Of a stretch of DNA of 37,631 bases, positions 15,896 to 25,741 are shown piece by piece. The stretch covers positions 1-37,631 of the forward strand of contig JAJXVB010000017.1 in assembly GCA_021782365.1 (NCBI GenBank), in the 5' to 3' direction. Position numbers and translations under genes: made by a program. Source of the DNA: Pseudomonadota bacterium (GTDB lineage: Bacteria > Pseudomonadota > Gammaproteobacteria > Burkholderiales > Gallionellaceae). A model generated the notes under the pieces. That model saw only the letters and a list, made by a program, of their open reading frames with translations, ran no database searches and was not told where the DNA came from. Position 1 is the stretch's first letter, and each line of letters opens with the position of its first letter.

Positions 15896-18580
15896 TCAGC
15901 CAAGCTGACTGATGAGCAGCCTGGCTTCCTGCTGCTGAGCCTGGTCGCCTTCCTGCAGGACTTCATCGAGAATCTCGCGCGCACCGACTTCATCGCCCAT
16001 CTCCTGATATGCCTTGGCGAGATCGAGCTTGGTGGCAACCTCATGCCAGCGCTCGCTGCGTTCTGCCTCCGGTATTTCTTCCACCTTGGCAGGCTCGCTC
16101 ATGTCCAGGCTGATACCTGAGAGATCGATCGCAGGAGGTGGCGCCTTGACCGGCTCCTCTTCCAGCGGGAAATCCAGCATGAATTCCCCTTCGTCATGCT
16201 CCGGTTGTGGTACCGGTTTTTCCGCGGGAGTCGAAGTCACATCGAAGATCAGGTCGTCCAGCGCCGGGAGAGACTCCAAAGGGGCTGGCGCTTGCGGCGG
16301 CTCAGCCGAGATATCGAAATCAAGCGGTGCGCCCGACAGAAGGTTTTCCGACGTCACGTCAAAATCCATGTCGCCATGTTTTGCGGTCACATCGAGGGCA
16401 GATTCGTCTTTCGCTTCTTCATGGGGGACTGGCGCGGTCACATCGAAATCGATCGTGCCTGCCTCTTCCCCGGCCAAAGCCTCATGCTCAGCCTCCAGCA
16501 CAGGCATCAGCCTCGTTGCGCTGTCCGTGTCTTCAAGCTTCGAGACCGCTTCATGAGGCTCGGCAACTTCAAAATGAGGCTCAAGCTCTTCATGCAGCGC
16601 GCCTTCATCTTGTTCTTCATGAGGCGTTTCCTCTTGAAGCACCTCTTCATGAAGCTCTTCCTCATGAGTTGCCTCTGCGTGAAGTTCGGCTTCAGCCTGA
16701 GGCTCCTCATCATGGTGAGGCAGTTTCTCTCTCAAGGCTTCCGCCTGCTGTATCGCTTCGCTGTCGCCAGTTTCGCGCAGCATCTGCTCGATGTTCTCGA
16801 ACGATGCCGCATCCTTACGATCCGCATAAATGCCCAAAAGCTTCAAATGCAGTTGAGTATTGTCTGGCGTATGTTGCAATGCATCCTTGAGAACTTCTTC
16901 TGCCTGTTCGTCCCGGCCAAAATTGAGGAAAAGGTCCGCCTCGCTGATCGGATCCACGTCCTCCGGCTGATGTTCTTCTTCGTGAACAGCACCCGCCGTG
17001 AAATCGCCCGTGTCGGGAGATGGCTCGACAGGGCTGGTCAGTTGGCCGGTGATGACGCCTTCATCCTCGATAGTCTGTGCAACAGGTTGCGCCGGCACAT
17101 CCTTCTTGCGGCGCCCAGCCAGAATACCCATGCCTCCGAGTGCAACGAGCACGGCTGCGCCTATGCCCATGTAGAGAGGGGAGCCCAGGATCTGATCCAT
17201 GAGCGTAGGCTCTTCAACAGGTTTCACGGGCTTTGCAGGTTTGACAGCGCTTGCCGGCTTCACGGCACTCGCAGGGGCAACTGCGCTAGCGGAAGCCGCC
17301 GCGCTCGCAGGCTGAACTGCAGACGCTGCTGCGGCCTTGCTTGCCGCAGCCGCCGCTTCAGACTTCAATTCCGCCAAACGCTTCATGTCCTGCATGTTCT
17401 TTTCAAGCAGCGCCGCGCGCGCCTTTTCATCCTCGACTGCCTTGGCTTTTGCTACCGCATCCTCGGCATTCTTCTCTGCAGACTTGGACTTGCCCGCTGC
17501 CGCCGACTTATCGCCAGGCGCTTCGCCTCTGGACAGACGCAGCACTTCCTTCGCGGACTCGCTCGCGACAGGCGCCTTGTCTACGCTCGTGATCTTGCCT
17601 TTGACGACCTGGCCTCCGCCCTCATGCTCGCTCTTCGATGCCGCACCTGCAAGCCTCTGGCGATACGCATTCCAGTCTTCCGCCTGGGCGCGGATTTCCT
17701 GGACTGCCTCGTTCTGAGTCAGGTTTTCGATAGCGTTGTTGTCCGGCACCCGCAGGATTTTTCCTGTGCGGATGCGGTTCATGTTTCTTCCGTCGAACTG
17801 GTCTGCATTGGCCCGGTAAAGCGCGACCAGCATGCGCTCCAGGCTCACTTCCTGAGGCTTCACGCGGGAGGCTATCCTGTCCAGGGTATCGCCGCTCTTG
17901 ACGGTGATCTCGCTGCCGGCAGCTCGAGGTTCGGGATGGCTGACGTTTCTTTCGACCCTCGCAGGCCTTTCTTCCGGTCTCATCGCAGTGGCAGGCTGCA
18001 CGGCAGGTCTTTCAACCGGCTGAACGGGTGCCTCAAGCTTCTCGGTCTTCACGGGAGGGACTGCAGGCGCCACTGGCTGAACAGAAACAGCCTTGGGCTG
18101 TTCGGGAACGTATCCCGGGGGATCAAGCAGGAAAGTATATTCTCGAACCAGTTTTCCGGATGCCCATGAGAGCTCGACCAGCAGGCTCACGAAAGGATCG
18201 TTGATCGGTTGGCTGCTGGTAAGCTTGATGTATTGCTGCCCATCCGGACGAGTTTCGATCCTGAAGCTGTATTTGATGTTATAAGGGTATTCTAGGCCCG
18301 CGTTCTTGTAGCTTTCAGGCGAGGCAAGCCTTGCAACCAGCCTGTCGCCCTTGTTCACATCGTTTAACTCGATCTCGGCCTTCAGAGGTTGGCCAAGACT
18401 GGTCTCAACGTTGATGCCGCCAAGACCCGCGGCATAACCGCATGTCCCAATCGCGAGTCCAGCAGCGATTCCCAGGGCTTGCAGCAGTTTGCGAGGCTTG
18501 TTTACAGGAGAGTATAGATCAACCTTCCCGAACTCTGAGTGGCCAGGTTTTAGGAAGTCAGGTCGTCTCGTTTTACTCAC
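15896..18580 (-). CDS. fimV: FimV/HubP family polar organiser
   Basis: A large inner-membrane protein (894 residues) of the FimV family, which organises the cell pole and supports type IV pilus function and polar signalling in relatives. A hydrophobic signal lies at about 33-52, followed by the FimV N-terminal domain (GLGGINVETSLGQPLKAEIEL, about 52-160). A LysM peptidoglycan-binding domain spans about 223-280. After an A/K/S-rich linker a membrane helix sits at about 470-490 (YMGIGAAVLVALGGMGILAG). The cytoplasmic part is highly acidic with TPR-like segments and ends in the conserved C-terminal domain DLAKAYQEMGDEVGAREIL. Translation starts at GTG 18580, supported by GAGG eight bases upstream. 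Confidence 0.93.
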   Translation of the reverse strand: MSKTRRPDFLKPGHSEFGKVDLYSPVNKPRKLLQALGIAAGLAIGTCGYAAGLGGINVETSLGQPLKAEIELNDVNKGDRLVARLASPESYKNAGLEYPYNIKYSFRIETRPDGQQYIKLTSSQPINDPFVSLLVELSWASGKLVREYTFLLDPPGYVPEQPKAVSVQPVAPAVPPVKTEKLEAPVQPVERPAVQPATAMRPEERPARVERNVSHPEPRAAGSEITVKSGDTLDRIASRVKPQEVSLERMLVALYRANADQFDGRNMNRIRTGKILRVPDNNAIENLTQNEAVQEIRAQAEDWNAYRQRLAGAASKSEHEGGGQVVKGKITSVDKAPVASESAKEVLRLSRGEAPGDKSAAAGKSKSAEKNAEDAVAKAKAVEDEKARAALLEKNMQDMKRLAELKSEAAAAASKAAAASAVQPASAAASASAVAPASAVKPASAVKPAKPVKPVEEPTLMDQILGSPLYMGIGAAVLVALGGMGILAGRRKKDVPAQPVAQTIEDEGVITGQLTSPVEPSPDTGDFTAGAVHEEEHQPEDVDPISEADLFLNFGRDEQAEEVLKDALQHTPDNTQLHLKLLGIYADRKDAASFENIEQMLRETGDSEAIQQAEALREKLPHHDEEPQAEAELHAEATHEEELHEEVLQEETPHEEQDEGALHEELEPHFEVAEPHEAVSKLEDTDSATRLMPVLEAEHEALAGEEAGTIDFDVTAPVPHEEAKDESALDVTAKHGDMDFDVTSENLLSGAPLDFDISAEPPQAPAPLESLPALDDLIFDVTSTPAEKPVPQPEHDEGEFMLDFPLEEEPVKAPPPAIDLSGISLDMSEPAKVEEIPEAERSERWHEVATKLDLAKAYQEMGDEVGAREILDEVLQEGDQAQQQEARLLISQLG

Positions 18581-18685
18581 AGTGCATGCCTCGCTTTATT
18601 TATTGAACGACAAAAGTAACATCAAGAAGCTCGCCAAATCAAGTCAACGCCCAGAACAATAAGGCATAATCCAGACGAATGGCAA

Positions 18686-19708
18686 CTAATTCAGATAGTC
18701 GGCGATCAGAATCTCTGCGATCTGTATGCTGTTCAAAGCCGCGCCCTTGCGCACGTTGTCGCTCACGACCCACATGTCGAGCCCCAAAGGATGGGAAACA
18801 TCCTCGCGTATGCGGCCGACATAGGTTGCATCCTTGCCCGCAGCCTCGACCGCCGTTGGCCATCCTCCCGGCACGCGCTCATCCACCACTTCCACGCCCG
18901 GCGCTTTTTTCAAGAGTGCGCGCGCCTCGACGGCGGTGATCTTCTTCTTGGTCTCGATATGCACGGCCTCGGAATGCCCGTAAAAAACCGGCACGCGCAC
19001 TGCGGTCGGATTCACCAGTATCGTCTCGTCCTCCATGATCTTCTGGGTTTCCCAGACCATCTTCATCTCTTCCTTCGTGTAGCCGTTTTCCATGAAGATG
19101 TCGATCTGCGGCAAAACGTTGAACGCGATGCGCTTCGGATAGACCTCAACCTTCACTTCCTGGGAATCGAAGAGCGCATGTGTCTGCGCGGTCAGCTCGT
19201 CGATCGCCTCCTTGCCGGTTCCGGAGACAGCCTGATAGGTCGCGACGTTGATGCGCGAGATCCCCACCGCATCGCGTATGGGTTTCAATGCCACGAGCAT
19301 CTGTATCGTCGAGCAGTTCGGATTGGCGATGATGTTGCGGTTCTTGTACTGCGCGATGGCATGCGGATTGACTTCCGGCACGACCAGCGGAATGTCCCTG
19401 TCATAGCGGAAATGCGCGGTATTGTCGATCACAATGCAGCCCGCCTTGGCCGCGATAGGCGCATACTTTTCGGATACGCTGCCGCCCGCGGAAAAAAGAC
19501 CTATCTGGGCCTTGGAAAAATCGAAACCTTCCACGTCGAGAACGGTATGCTCCTTGCCCTGAAAGGAAATCTTCGTTCCGGCAGAACGGCTGGAAGCCAG
19601 AAGATAGAGATTTCTCACAGGGAATTTGCGCTGTTCAAGAATGGCCAGCATCGCCTCTCCGACCGCACCGGTTGCGCCCAATATGCATACATCGTATTGC
19701 TTGCTCAT
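18686..19708 (-). CDS. asd: Aspartate-semialdehyde dehydrogenase
   Basis: Reduces aspartyl phosphate to aspartate semialdehyde, the branch point to lysine/diaminopimelate, threonine and methionine. The 340-residue protein has the NADP-binding ILGATGAVGEAML loop at about 9-21 and the active-site Cys132 in NPNCSTIQ. The conserved histidine is expected in the FYGHSEAVHIE region near 245. It is of the shorter ASADH type, like the second Asd/Usg group of gammaproteobacteria. It follows leuB by 25 bases and precedes fimV, a conserved neighbour pair. Confidence 0.95.
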   Translation of the reverse strand: MSKQYDVCILGATGAVGEAMLAILEQRKFPVRNLYLLASSRSAGTKISFQGKEHTVLDVEGFDFSKAQIGLFSAGGSVSEKYAPIAAKAGCIVIDNTAHFRYDRDIPLVVPEVNPHAIAQYKNRNIIANPNCSTIQMLVALKPIRDAVGISRINVATYQAVSGTGKEAIDELTAQTHALFDSQEVKVEVYPKRIAFNVLPQIDIFMENGYTKEEMKMVWETQKIMEDETILVNPTAVRVPVFYGHSEAVHIETKKKITAVEARALLKKAPGVEVVDERVPGGWPTAVEAAGKDATYVGRIREDVSHPLGLDMWVVSDNVRKGAALNSIQIAEILIADYLN

Positions 19709-19733
19709 GTTTTCTTCCAGGAATCAAAAATTA

Positions 19734-20798
19734 TCAAAGCGCTGCGACCACCGCATCGCCCATCTCGGCACAGCCGATTTTCTTCATGCCGGCCTCGAAA
19801 ATGTCCGCGGTGCGAAGTCCCTGCTTCAGCACGGAACGCACGGCCGCCTCGATGCGCTGCGCTGAAACTTCATCTGAAAAGGTGTAGCGCATCATCATCG
19901 CAGCCGACAATATCGTCGCCAGCGGATTGGCGATATCCTTTCCTGCGATATCCGGCGCGGAACCGTGACATGGCTCGTACAGCCCCTTGTTATTTTCATC
20001 GAGCGATGCGGATGGCAGCATGCCGATCGAACCCGTCAGCATCGATGCCTCGTCGGACAAAATATCACCAAAGATATTGCCGGTCAAAATCACGTCGAAC
20101 TGCTTGGGCGCGCGCACCAACTGCATCGCCGCATTGTCCACATACATGTGGGAGAGTTCGACTTCGGGATATTCGCGCGCGACATCGGTCACGATCTCGC
20201 GCCAGAACATGCTGGTGTCGAGCACATTGGCCTTGTCCACCGAACAGAGCTTTTTGCCGCGCTTCATCGCGCTCTTGAATCCGACATGCGCGACTCGGCG
20301 GATCTCGGATTCGGAATAATGCATTGTGTCAAACCCCTGGCGCTCGCCGTTTTCGAGCACCCTGATGCCTCGGGGCTGGCCGAAATAGATGTCCCCCGTG
20401 AGCTCCCTCAAAATCATGATATCGAGGCCGGAAACAAGCTCTGGCTTCAGGGTCGACGCGTTCACGAGCTCTGGATATACGAGCGCGGGACGCAGATTGG
20501 CGAAAAGCCCGAGCTTCTTCCTGATGCGCAGCAATCCCTGCTCTGGCCTCATGGGGCGCGGCAGATTGTCGTACTGATAACCACCCACGGCGCCCAAAAG
20601 CACCGCATCGGATTCGAGCGCAAGCTTCTCTGTCGCCTGGGGAAAAGGATCTCCCGCCGCATCATAACCCGCGCCGCCGATATGCCCGTATTCCATCTCG
20701 ATCTTCATGCCGTGACGATTCAGCGCATCCAGCACCTTTGCGGCCTGCGCCACGATCTCGGGTCCTATGCCATCTCCTGGCAGTATTGCTATCTTCAT
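19734..20798 (-). CDS. leuB: 3-isopropylmalate dehydrogenase
   Basis: Oxidatively decarboxylates 3-isopropylmalate in leucine synthesis with NAD+ and a divalent metal. The 354-residue protein begins [15 protein letters not shown], has the substrate-binding Arg cluster around RPALVYPE (about 103-110), and the family signature with [20 protein letters not shown] near 240-260. ATG 20798 is preceded by AGGAAA at a suitable distance. It lies 27 bases after leuD. Confidence 0.98.
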   Translation of the reverse strand: MKIAILPGDGIGPEIVAQAAKVLDALNRHGMKIEMEYGHIGGAGYDAAGDPFPQATEKLALESDAVLLGAVGGYQYDNLPRPMRPEQGLLRIRKKLGLFANLRPALVYPELVNASTLKPELVSGLDIMILRELTGDIYFGQPRGIRVLENGERQGFDTMHYSESEIRRVAHVGFKSAMKRGKKLCSVDKANVLDTSMFWREIVTDVAREYPEVELSHMYVDNAAMQLVRAPKQFDVILTGNIFGDILSDEASMLTGSIGMLPSASLDENNKGLYEPCHGSAPDIAGKDIANPLATILSAAMMMRYTFSDEVSAQRIEAAVRSVLKQGLRTADIFEAGMKKIGCAEMGDAVVAAL

Positions 20799-20825
20799 TA
20801 TTAATTTCCTAAAAAAGGGAAAGGC

Positions 20826-21458
20826 TCACAGCCACGGCGATTCGGCCAGATGTTTCTTCTCGTATGCGGCGATCTCATCCACATGCTGGAATGTCAGACC
20901 TATGTCGTCGAGACCATTCAATAGACAGTGCTTGCGGAACGCATCGATCTCGAATGAAAACACCCGGCCACTCGGCGTTGCAATCGTCTGCGCCTCCAAG
21001 TCGATCGCAAGCCTGTATCCCTCTCTTGCCTCAACTTCGCGAAACAGTGTATCCACTTTATCCGCATCAAGCCTGATCGGCAGAAGGCCGTTCTTGAAGC
21101 AGTTGTTGTAGAAGATGTCGGCAAAGCTTGGCGCGATGATCGCGCGAAATCCGTAGTCGTCAAGCGCCCAGGGCGCATGCTCGCGCGAGCTTCCGCAGCC
21201 GAAATTCTCGCGCGCAAGCAGAATCTGCGCGCCCTGATAGCGCGGCTTGTTCAGCACGAAGTCCGGATTCAGAGGACGCCTGGAGTTGTCCATGTCCGGC
21301 TCGCCGTGATCGAGATAGCGCCACTCGTCGAAAGCGTTGGGGCCGAAGCCCGAGCGCTTGATGGATTTCAAAAACTGCTTGGGTATGATGGCGTCCGTGT
21401 CCACATTGGCGCGATCCAGAGGCACGACCAGCGCATCGAGCTTGGTGAATTTTTTCAT
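20826..21458 (-). CDS. leuD: 3-isopropylmalate dehydratase small subunit
   Basis: Small (swivel-domain) subunit that pairs with LeuC to isomerise 2- to 3-isopropylmalate. The 210-residue protein starts [22 protein letters not shown] and contains the conserved [14 protein letters not shown] loop near 84-97. The start codon overlaps the stop of the small upstream gene by four bases, so translation of the two is coupled. Confidence 0.97.
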   Translation of the reverse strand: MKKFTKLDALVVPLDRANVDTDAIIPKQFLKSIKRSGFGPNAFDEWRYLDHGEPDMDNSRRPLNPDFVLNKPRYQGAQILLARENFGCGSSREHAPWALDDYGFRAIIAPSFADIFYNNCFKNGLLPIRLDADKVDTLFREVEAREGYRLAIDLEAQTIATPSGRVFSFEIDAFRKHCLLNGLDDIGLTFQHVDEIAAYEKKHLAESPWL

Positions 21459-21715
21459 TTTGATCCGGTATCCTTGTTTCCATCCACTTCATGCAGCTTC
21501 TTCTCGACCCAGCGTCCGGCCGTCTTCAAGCCCTTGACGGTTGCGTCGCCGCCTTTCTGTATGCCGCGTCCCGTCGCATCCGCCGCCTTCTCTATGCCAT
21601 GACCTGCGGCCTCGCCGCCGCGCTTGACCGCATCCCCCACCTTTTCGGGAACGCTCTCTTCCGCAAAAGCGCATGTGCTTGCAAGCAATGCCAGAAACAG
21701 TATGATCTTTTTCAT
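21455..21715 (-). CDS. Small exported amphipathic helical protein
   Basis: An 86-residue protein with an N-terminal signal peptide ([18 protein letters not shown], likely cleaved before EES). The mature part of about 68 residues has no hydrophobic anchor. It is built of imperfect repeats rich in G, A, K and T ([39 protein letters not shown]) that would form a basic amphipathic helix. It sits between leuC (seven-base gap) and leuD (ATGA overlap), a place where betaproteobacteria often carry a small entericidin-like gene; this protein lacks a clear lipobox. I cannot assign a function. A cell-envelope or membrane-interacting role is inference. Confidence 0.8.
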   Translation of the reverse strand: MKKIILFLALLASTCAFAEESVPEKVGDAVKRGGEAAGHGIEKAADATGRGIQKGGDATVKGLKTAGRWVEKKLHEVDGNKDTGSK

Positions 21716-21722
21716 GCCACCC

Positions 21723-23123
21723 TCACCATTTGCTCACATCGACGAAATGCCCCGCGATCGCCGCCGCTGCAGCCATCTCCGGACTCACCAGATGCGTGCG
21801 CCCACCCTGCCCCTGACGCCCTTCGAAGTTGCGGTTGGAAGTGGATGCGCAGCGCTCTCCCGGCTCCAGCCTGTCGTCGTTCATCGCAAGGCACATGGAA
21901 CACCCGGGGTCGCGCCATTCGAAGCCCGCCTCCATGAATATCTTGTCCAGCCCCTCCTGCTCTGCCTGACGCTTAACGAGCCCCGAGCCTGGAACGACGA
22001 GCGCCTGCTTCACGTTTGGCGCGATCTTTTTTCCGCGCGCGATTTGGGCTGCCGCCCTCATGTCCTCGATCCGCGCATTGGTGCATGAACCGATGAAAAC
22101 CTTGTCTATTTTGATCTCGGTGATGGGAGTGTTCGCCTTCAAACCCATGTAGGCCAGCGCGCGCTCCACCCCTTCGCGCTTTTCCGCGCTCACGGATTCG
22201 GGGTCGGGAACGCGCCCGTCTATGCCCGCCACCATCTCGGGCGATGTGCCCCAGGTAACCTGGGGGCGTATGCCTGTCGCATCCAGGACCACGACCGCAT
22301 CGAACACCGCACCCGGATCGCTCTTAAGTCCGCGCCACTGCTCGACCGCCTTGTCCCACATCTCTCCCTGAGGCGCGAAAGGGCGCCCCTTGAGGTAGGC
22401 AAAAGTGGTCTCGTCCGCCGCGACCATGCCCGCGCGCGCGCCGGCCTCTATTGCCATGTTGCAAAGGGTCATGCGGGATTCCATTGAAAGCGCGCGAACC
22501 GTGCTTCCTGTGAATTCGATCGCATAGCCCGTGCCGCCTGCGGTGCCTATCTTGCCGATCACGGCGAGCGCGATGTCCTTGGCTGTGACGCCTTTTGGAA
22601 GTTCGCCTTCTATGCGCACTTCCATCGAGTGCGACTTCTTCGCCACCAGGCATTGCGTCGCCATCACATGCTCGACTTCGGACGTGCCTATGCCGTGAGC
22701 AAGCGCTGCGAACGCACCGTGCGTGCTGGTGTGGGAATCTCCGCAAACGACCGTCATGCCGGGAAGCGTCGCGCCCTGCTCGGGGCCTATCACATGCACG
22801 ATGCCCTGGCGTATGTCGTCCATCTTGAATTCGGTCACGCCGAATTCGGCGCAGTTGGCATCCAGGGTCTCAACCTGGATGCGCGAGATCGGATCGGCGA
22901 TGCCCGCCTCGCGATGCGCGGTCGGCACATTGTGGTCAGGCACGGCCAGCATGGATGCAGTGCGCCACGGCTTGCGCCCTGCCAGCCTCAACCCTTCGAA
23001 TGCCTGGGGGCTCGTCACTTCGTGGACCAGCTGACGGTCGATGTAGATAAGCGCAGCGCCGTCCTCATCCTGCCGCACCAGATGTGAATTCCAGAGTTTG
23101 TCGTATAGCGTTTGTGCACTCAT
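21723..23123 (-). CDS. leuC: 3-isopropylmalate dehydratase large subunit
   Basis: Aconitase-family large subunit of isopropylmalate isomerase, carrying the 4Fe-4S cluster. The 466-residue protein starts [16 protein letters not shown]. Cluster ligands are in [15 protein letters not shown] (Cys near 347) and [13 protein letters not shown] (two Cys near 407-410). The N-terminal half has [14 protein letters not shown]. It is the first gene of the leuC-small ORF-leuD-leuB-asd-fimV unit. leuA is not in the window. Confidence 0.98.
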   Translation of the reverse strand: MSAQTLYDKLWNSHLVRQDEDGAALIYIDRQLVHEVTSPQAFEGLRLAGRKPWRTASMLAVPDHNVPTAHREAGIADPISRIQVETLDANCAEFGVTEFKMDDIRQGIVHVIGPEQGATLPGMTVVCGDSHTSTHGAFAALAHGIGTSEVEHVMATQCLVAKKSHSMEVRIEGELPKGVTAKDIALAVIGKIGTAGGTGYAIEFTGSTVRALSMESRMTLCNMAIEAGARAGMVAADETTFAYLKGRPFAPQGEMWDKAVEQWRGLKSDPGAVFDAVVVLDATGIRPQVTWGTSPEMVAGIDGRVPDPESVSAEKREGVERALAYMGLKANTPITEIKIDKVFIGSCTNARIEDMRAAAQIARGKKIAPNVKQALVVPGSGLVKRQAEQEGLDKIFMEAGFEWRDPGCSMCLAMNDDRLEPGERCASTSNRNFEGRQGQGGRTHLVSPEMAAAAAIAGHFVDVSKW

Positions 23124-23195
23124 TGCCTAATCCAGCCCTGTTTCGAGAGCATGGAATTATGACACAATCGCAATAAATTCGCAGCCAGGAAAGGA

Positions 23196-23750
23196 TCAGG
23201 AAGGATTGCGCGCGGGTCTTCCGTTCAGCACCAGATGCCCATCCTTCACAGGGATTCTTGGCCCCGGATCGTGGTCCATGCGCAGCACATGGCGCTTTCC
23301 GTCGAGATTGTAGGTCACATCAAAACCCAGAGGCTGCTTTTCGTTGGAATATTCCATCCTGCAGCGCTCCTCCATCACCGCCTGCCGATCCGATTGCTGC
23401 ATGTTCTTCTGCACGGTATTGCCAGCATAACCGCCTGCCGCCGCACCCGCGACGGCGGCGATCGTCCTTCCGCTGCCGTTGCCTATCTGGTCCCCCAGTA
23501 TGCCTCCCAGCACCGCGCCGATCGCCGTTCCCGCCAGCCGGTTCTGATCCCTGACCGGCGCCTCCTTCGTGACGGGCACTTCCCCGCAGACCTTGTGCGC
23601 CGCACGGACTTCCCTGAAAACCTGCTGCACGCTGACGACCTCGGCATATTGGGCGCTGCGGCGGGAAACCTCATAGCTCGCGATCCCGCCTACCGCCGTG
23701 GCCGCTATGGCGCCACCCGCCAATCCTATCAACAAAGACTTGTTCAGCAT
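23196..23750 (-). CDS. Glycine-zipper 2TM envelope protein
   Basis: A 184-residue protein with an N-terminal hydrophobic signal/anchor (KSLLIGLAGGAIAATAVGGIA). The central glycine-zipper 2TM domain contains GTAIGAVLGGILGDQIGNGSG and AAVAGAAAGGYAGN at about residues 73-105. The C-terminal part, with YNLDGKRHVLRMDHDPG, resembles SlyB/RcsF-associated lipoproteins and the Rickettsia 17-kDa antigen family, but no lipobox is clear here. I set the start at ATG 23750 because AGGAG lies seven bases upstream; GTG 23756 is too close to it. Role probably envelope integrity. Confidence 0.85.
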   Translation of the reverse strand: MLNKSLLIGLAGGAIAATAVGGIASYEVSRRSAQYAEVVSVQQVFREVRAAHKVCGEVPVTKEAPVRDQNRLAGTAIGAVLGGILGDQIGNGSGRTIAAVAGAAAGGYAGNTVQKNMQQSDRQAVMEERCRMEYSNEKQPLGFDVTYNLDGKRHVLRMDHDPGPRIPVKDGHLVLNGRPARNPS

Positions 23751-23798
23751 TTGCACACTCCTTGATCTTTAAGACGACGGCATATTATTGCCAATGAA

Positions 23799-24980
23799 TC
23801 ACCCGGCTTTCAAGTCCCTCTCCTGCAGCAGAAAAAAACCAAAAAGCGCCATCGATGCGCTGAAAGTATAGAGCATGCTCGAACCGAGATGCTGCCATAT
23901 CGGACCGCTCACTATTCCGCCCAGCATCCCTCCCGCCCCATAGCTCAGGCTGCCAAAAAGCGCCTGACCTCTCGACTGGTGGCGCCCCTTGAAAAGTTCG
24001 TGCACGAGCCCCATCGAGGATGCGTGGTAGGAACCGAAGGTCGCGGCATGCAGCACCTGGGCGATGAGCAGCAGCAAGACCGAATCGACGCACCACCCGA
24101 TCAGCATGAAACGCAGGACCGCAAGCGCAAAGCTCGCCTTCAGTATGCGCTGATAGCCAAAGTTTCGGGCAAGCCTTGGCATCACGAAAAACATCGCGAT
24201 CTCCGAGATCACCCCCAGCGCCCAAAGCCCGCCCACCGAGCTCTTCGCATACCCGTGTTCGACAAGATAAATGGAAAAGAAGGTGTAATAAGGCCCGTGT
24301 GCGACCGACATCAGAAAGCAGGCGCCGAAGAAAAGCAGCACGCGACGCTGCAACACGATGTTCCTGATAGGCTGATGGTCCTCATGATGCGCCTCTATGG
24401 AAACAGCTGGCAACCGCAGCGAAAAGAAAAGCATCCCGAGTTCTGAGACCAGCCCCGCCCAGAGCAGCCAGGCGATGGCGACATGATCGAACGCATAGCC
24501 CAGACCCACCACGGAAAAGATGAAACCGATCGATCCCCAGGAGCGGATGCGCCCGTAACGCGCCGCCCTGCCCCCGAGATAGCTCAAGGTGGTCGCCTCG
24601 ACCAGCGGCATCGATGCGCTCCAGAAGAAGCTCATCAAGGCAAGCACGATGAGCATTCCCCAAAATCCCTTTGCCGCAAAAACGCCGAGATAGAAAAGAG
24701 CGCTCAGGCTTGCGGCAATCTGCACGACCAGGCGCCTCTTTCCCGTATGGTCCGCAAGCCATCCCCAGAGGTTGGGGGCCAGCATGCGCATCACGGGCTG
24801 CACCGACATCAGCATGCCGATCTCGACCGCATCAAAGCCCAGCGACCTGAGATAAAGGCTCCAATAGGGCGAAAACATCCCGATGAACGCATAATAGAAG
24901 AAGTAAAAGCCGGCGATGCGCCAGTGATAGCTTTGGGTTTGGGTCACAGCGGAACTTGAATCTTCGATTGAAGGACGCAT
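23799..24980 (-). CDS. MFS transporter, LacY/HcaT-like group
   Basis: A 393-residue major facilitator protein with 12 predicted helices, of the MFS_1-like group that includes the putative 3-phenylpropionate transporter HcaT. The N-terminal half has GFYFFYYAFIGMFSPYW, the loop 2-3 motif WGWLADHTGKRRLVV (about 73-87) and GRIRSWGSIGFI (helix 4-5 region). Substrate is not known. It is divergent from grpE; the two start codons are 92 bases apart, so the MFS promoter and the grpE heat-shock promoter share that space. Its stop lies 48 bases upstream of the glycine-zipper gene start. Confidence 0.85.
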   Translation of the reverse strand: MRPSIEDSSSAVTQTQSYHWRIAGFYFFYYAFIGMFSPYWSLYLRSLGFDAVEIGMLMSVQPVMRMLAPNLWGWLADHTGKRRLVVQIAASLSALFYLGVFAAKGFWGMLIVLALMSFFWSASMPLVEATTLSYLGGRAARYGRIRSWGSIGFIFSVVGLGYAFDHVAIAWLLWAGLVSELGMLFFSLRLPAVSIEAHHEDHQPIRNIVLQRRVLLFFGACFLMSVAHGPYYTFFSIYLVEHGYAKSSVGGLWALGVISEIAMFFVMPRLARNFGYQRILKASFALAVLRFMLIGWCVDSVLLLLIAQVLHAATFGSYHASSMGLVHELFKGRHQSRGQALFGSLSYGAGGMLGGIVSGPIWQHLGSSMLYTFSASMALFGFFLLQERDLKAG

Positions 24981-25016
24981 TTTAGATCATCGAGCCCAAC
25001 TTAATCCGAAATCCCT

Positions 25017-25044
25017 CTTGAAAATAAAAAAAACGTCCCAATTT
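25017..25044 (+). promoter_or_regulatory. Sigma32 heat-shock promoter of grpE
   Basis: CTTGAAA at 25017-25023 is followed after 13 bases by CCCAATTT at 25037-25044, matching the sigma32 (RpoH) -35 exactly and the -10 CCCCATNT at all but one position. The grpE ATG lies 28 bases downstream. Heat-shock control of grpE is established in proteobacteria. Confidence 0.85.
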
Positions 25045-25072
25045 GCAGCAAACACGAAATCCGGAGAAAAAT

Positions 25073-25597
25073 ATGGAACAGGAAAAATCCGCTCAAGAAA
25101 ACACCGCCGCCGAAACCAATCAGGGCGACCAGAACGAGACCATGCCGAGCCTCGAAGAGATGCTTCAGGCTGCCGAGCGCAAGGCTCAGGAACATTATGA
25201 CGCATGGATGTATGCGAAGGCGGAAGGCGAGAACATACGCCGCCGCGCGACCGAGGACATCTCCAAGGCGCAGAAGTTTGCGGTTGAGCGCTTCTCGAAC
25301 GAGATGCTGGCGGTCAAGGACAGCCTGGAAGCCGGACTCGCAGTCGAGACCGCAACGGTCGAAAGCTTCAAGAGCGGCATGGAGCTGACCCTGAAGCAGC
25401 TCTCCAATGTATTCGAAAAATTCAACATCACCGAGATCAATCCGGTCGGCGAAAAGCTCGACCCGCACAAGCACCAGGCGATCGGCATGGTGGAGAGCGA
25501 GCTGCCCGCCAACACCGTGGCGAGCGTGATGCAGAAAGGTTATGCGCTGAACGACCGCGTGCTGCGCCCGGCACTCGTGATGGTTTCCAAGGGCTAA
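25073..25597 (+). CDS. grpE: Nucleotide exchange factor GrpE
   Basis: Releases ADP from DnaK in the Hsp70 cycle; cytoplasmic homodimer. The 174-residue product (ATG 25073, with GGAG eight bases upstream) has an acidic, disordered N-terminus, a long coiled coil (about 25-90) and the C-terminal beta domain with the family pattern [20 protein letters not shown] and [21 protein letters not shown]. Upstream in-frame codons from 25043 lie inside the promoter region and were rejected. A hairpin follows the stop. Confidence 0.97.
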   Translation: MEQEKSAQENTAAETNQGDQNETMPSLEEMLQAAERKAQEHYDAWMYAKAEGENIRRRATEDISKAQKFAVERFSNEMLAVKDSLEAGLAVETATVESFKSGMELTLKQLSNVFEKFNITEINPVGEKLDPHKHQAIGMVESELPANTVASVMQKGYALNDRVLRPALVMVSKG

Positions 25598-25603
25598 GGA
25601 ATA

Positions 25604-25640
25604 AGCAGGTGGCTTGTAGCGGGTAGCCAAGCCTGCTTTT
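25604..25640 (+). terminator. Possible terminator hairpin after grpE
   Basis: AGCAGG (25604-25609) pairs with CCTGCT (25632-25637), with an inner GGCT/AGCC helix, and is followed by TTTT ending at 25640. The T run is short and the stem has internal bulges, so termination may be partial. It lies just before the separate dnaK heat-shock promoter. Confidence 0.5.
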
Positions 25641-25669
25641 GCTACAGGCAACAGGCTGCATCCCCAACA

Positions 25670-25697
25670 CTTGAAAAATGGATTACCCGCCCCATGT
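25670..25697 (+). promoter_or_regulatory. Sigma32 heat-shock promoter of dnaK
   Basis: CTTGAAA at 25670-25676, a 13-base spacer, and CCCCATGT at 25690-25697 give an exact match to the RpoH consensus CTTGAAA-N13-CCCCATNT. The dnaK ATG lies 44 bases beyond. dnaK can therefore be induced independently of grpE. Confidence 0.93.
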
Positions 25698-25741
25698 AGG
25701 GCAACATCGAAATAATCAACCTTTTGAAAGGAATCGGCATC

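Noticed and set aside
16196..18169. Plus-strand open frame of 657 codons opposite fimV
   Set aside because: Arg/Leu/Cys-rich composition typical of the complement of an acidic, repetitive gene; fimV is clearly the real gene.
18791..20278. Plus-strand open frame of 495 codons opposite asd and leuB
   Set aside because: Spans two real genes and their gap in antisense; composition is non-protein-like.
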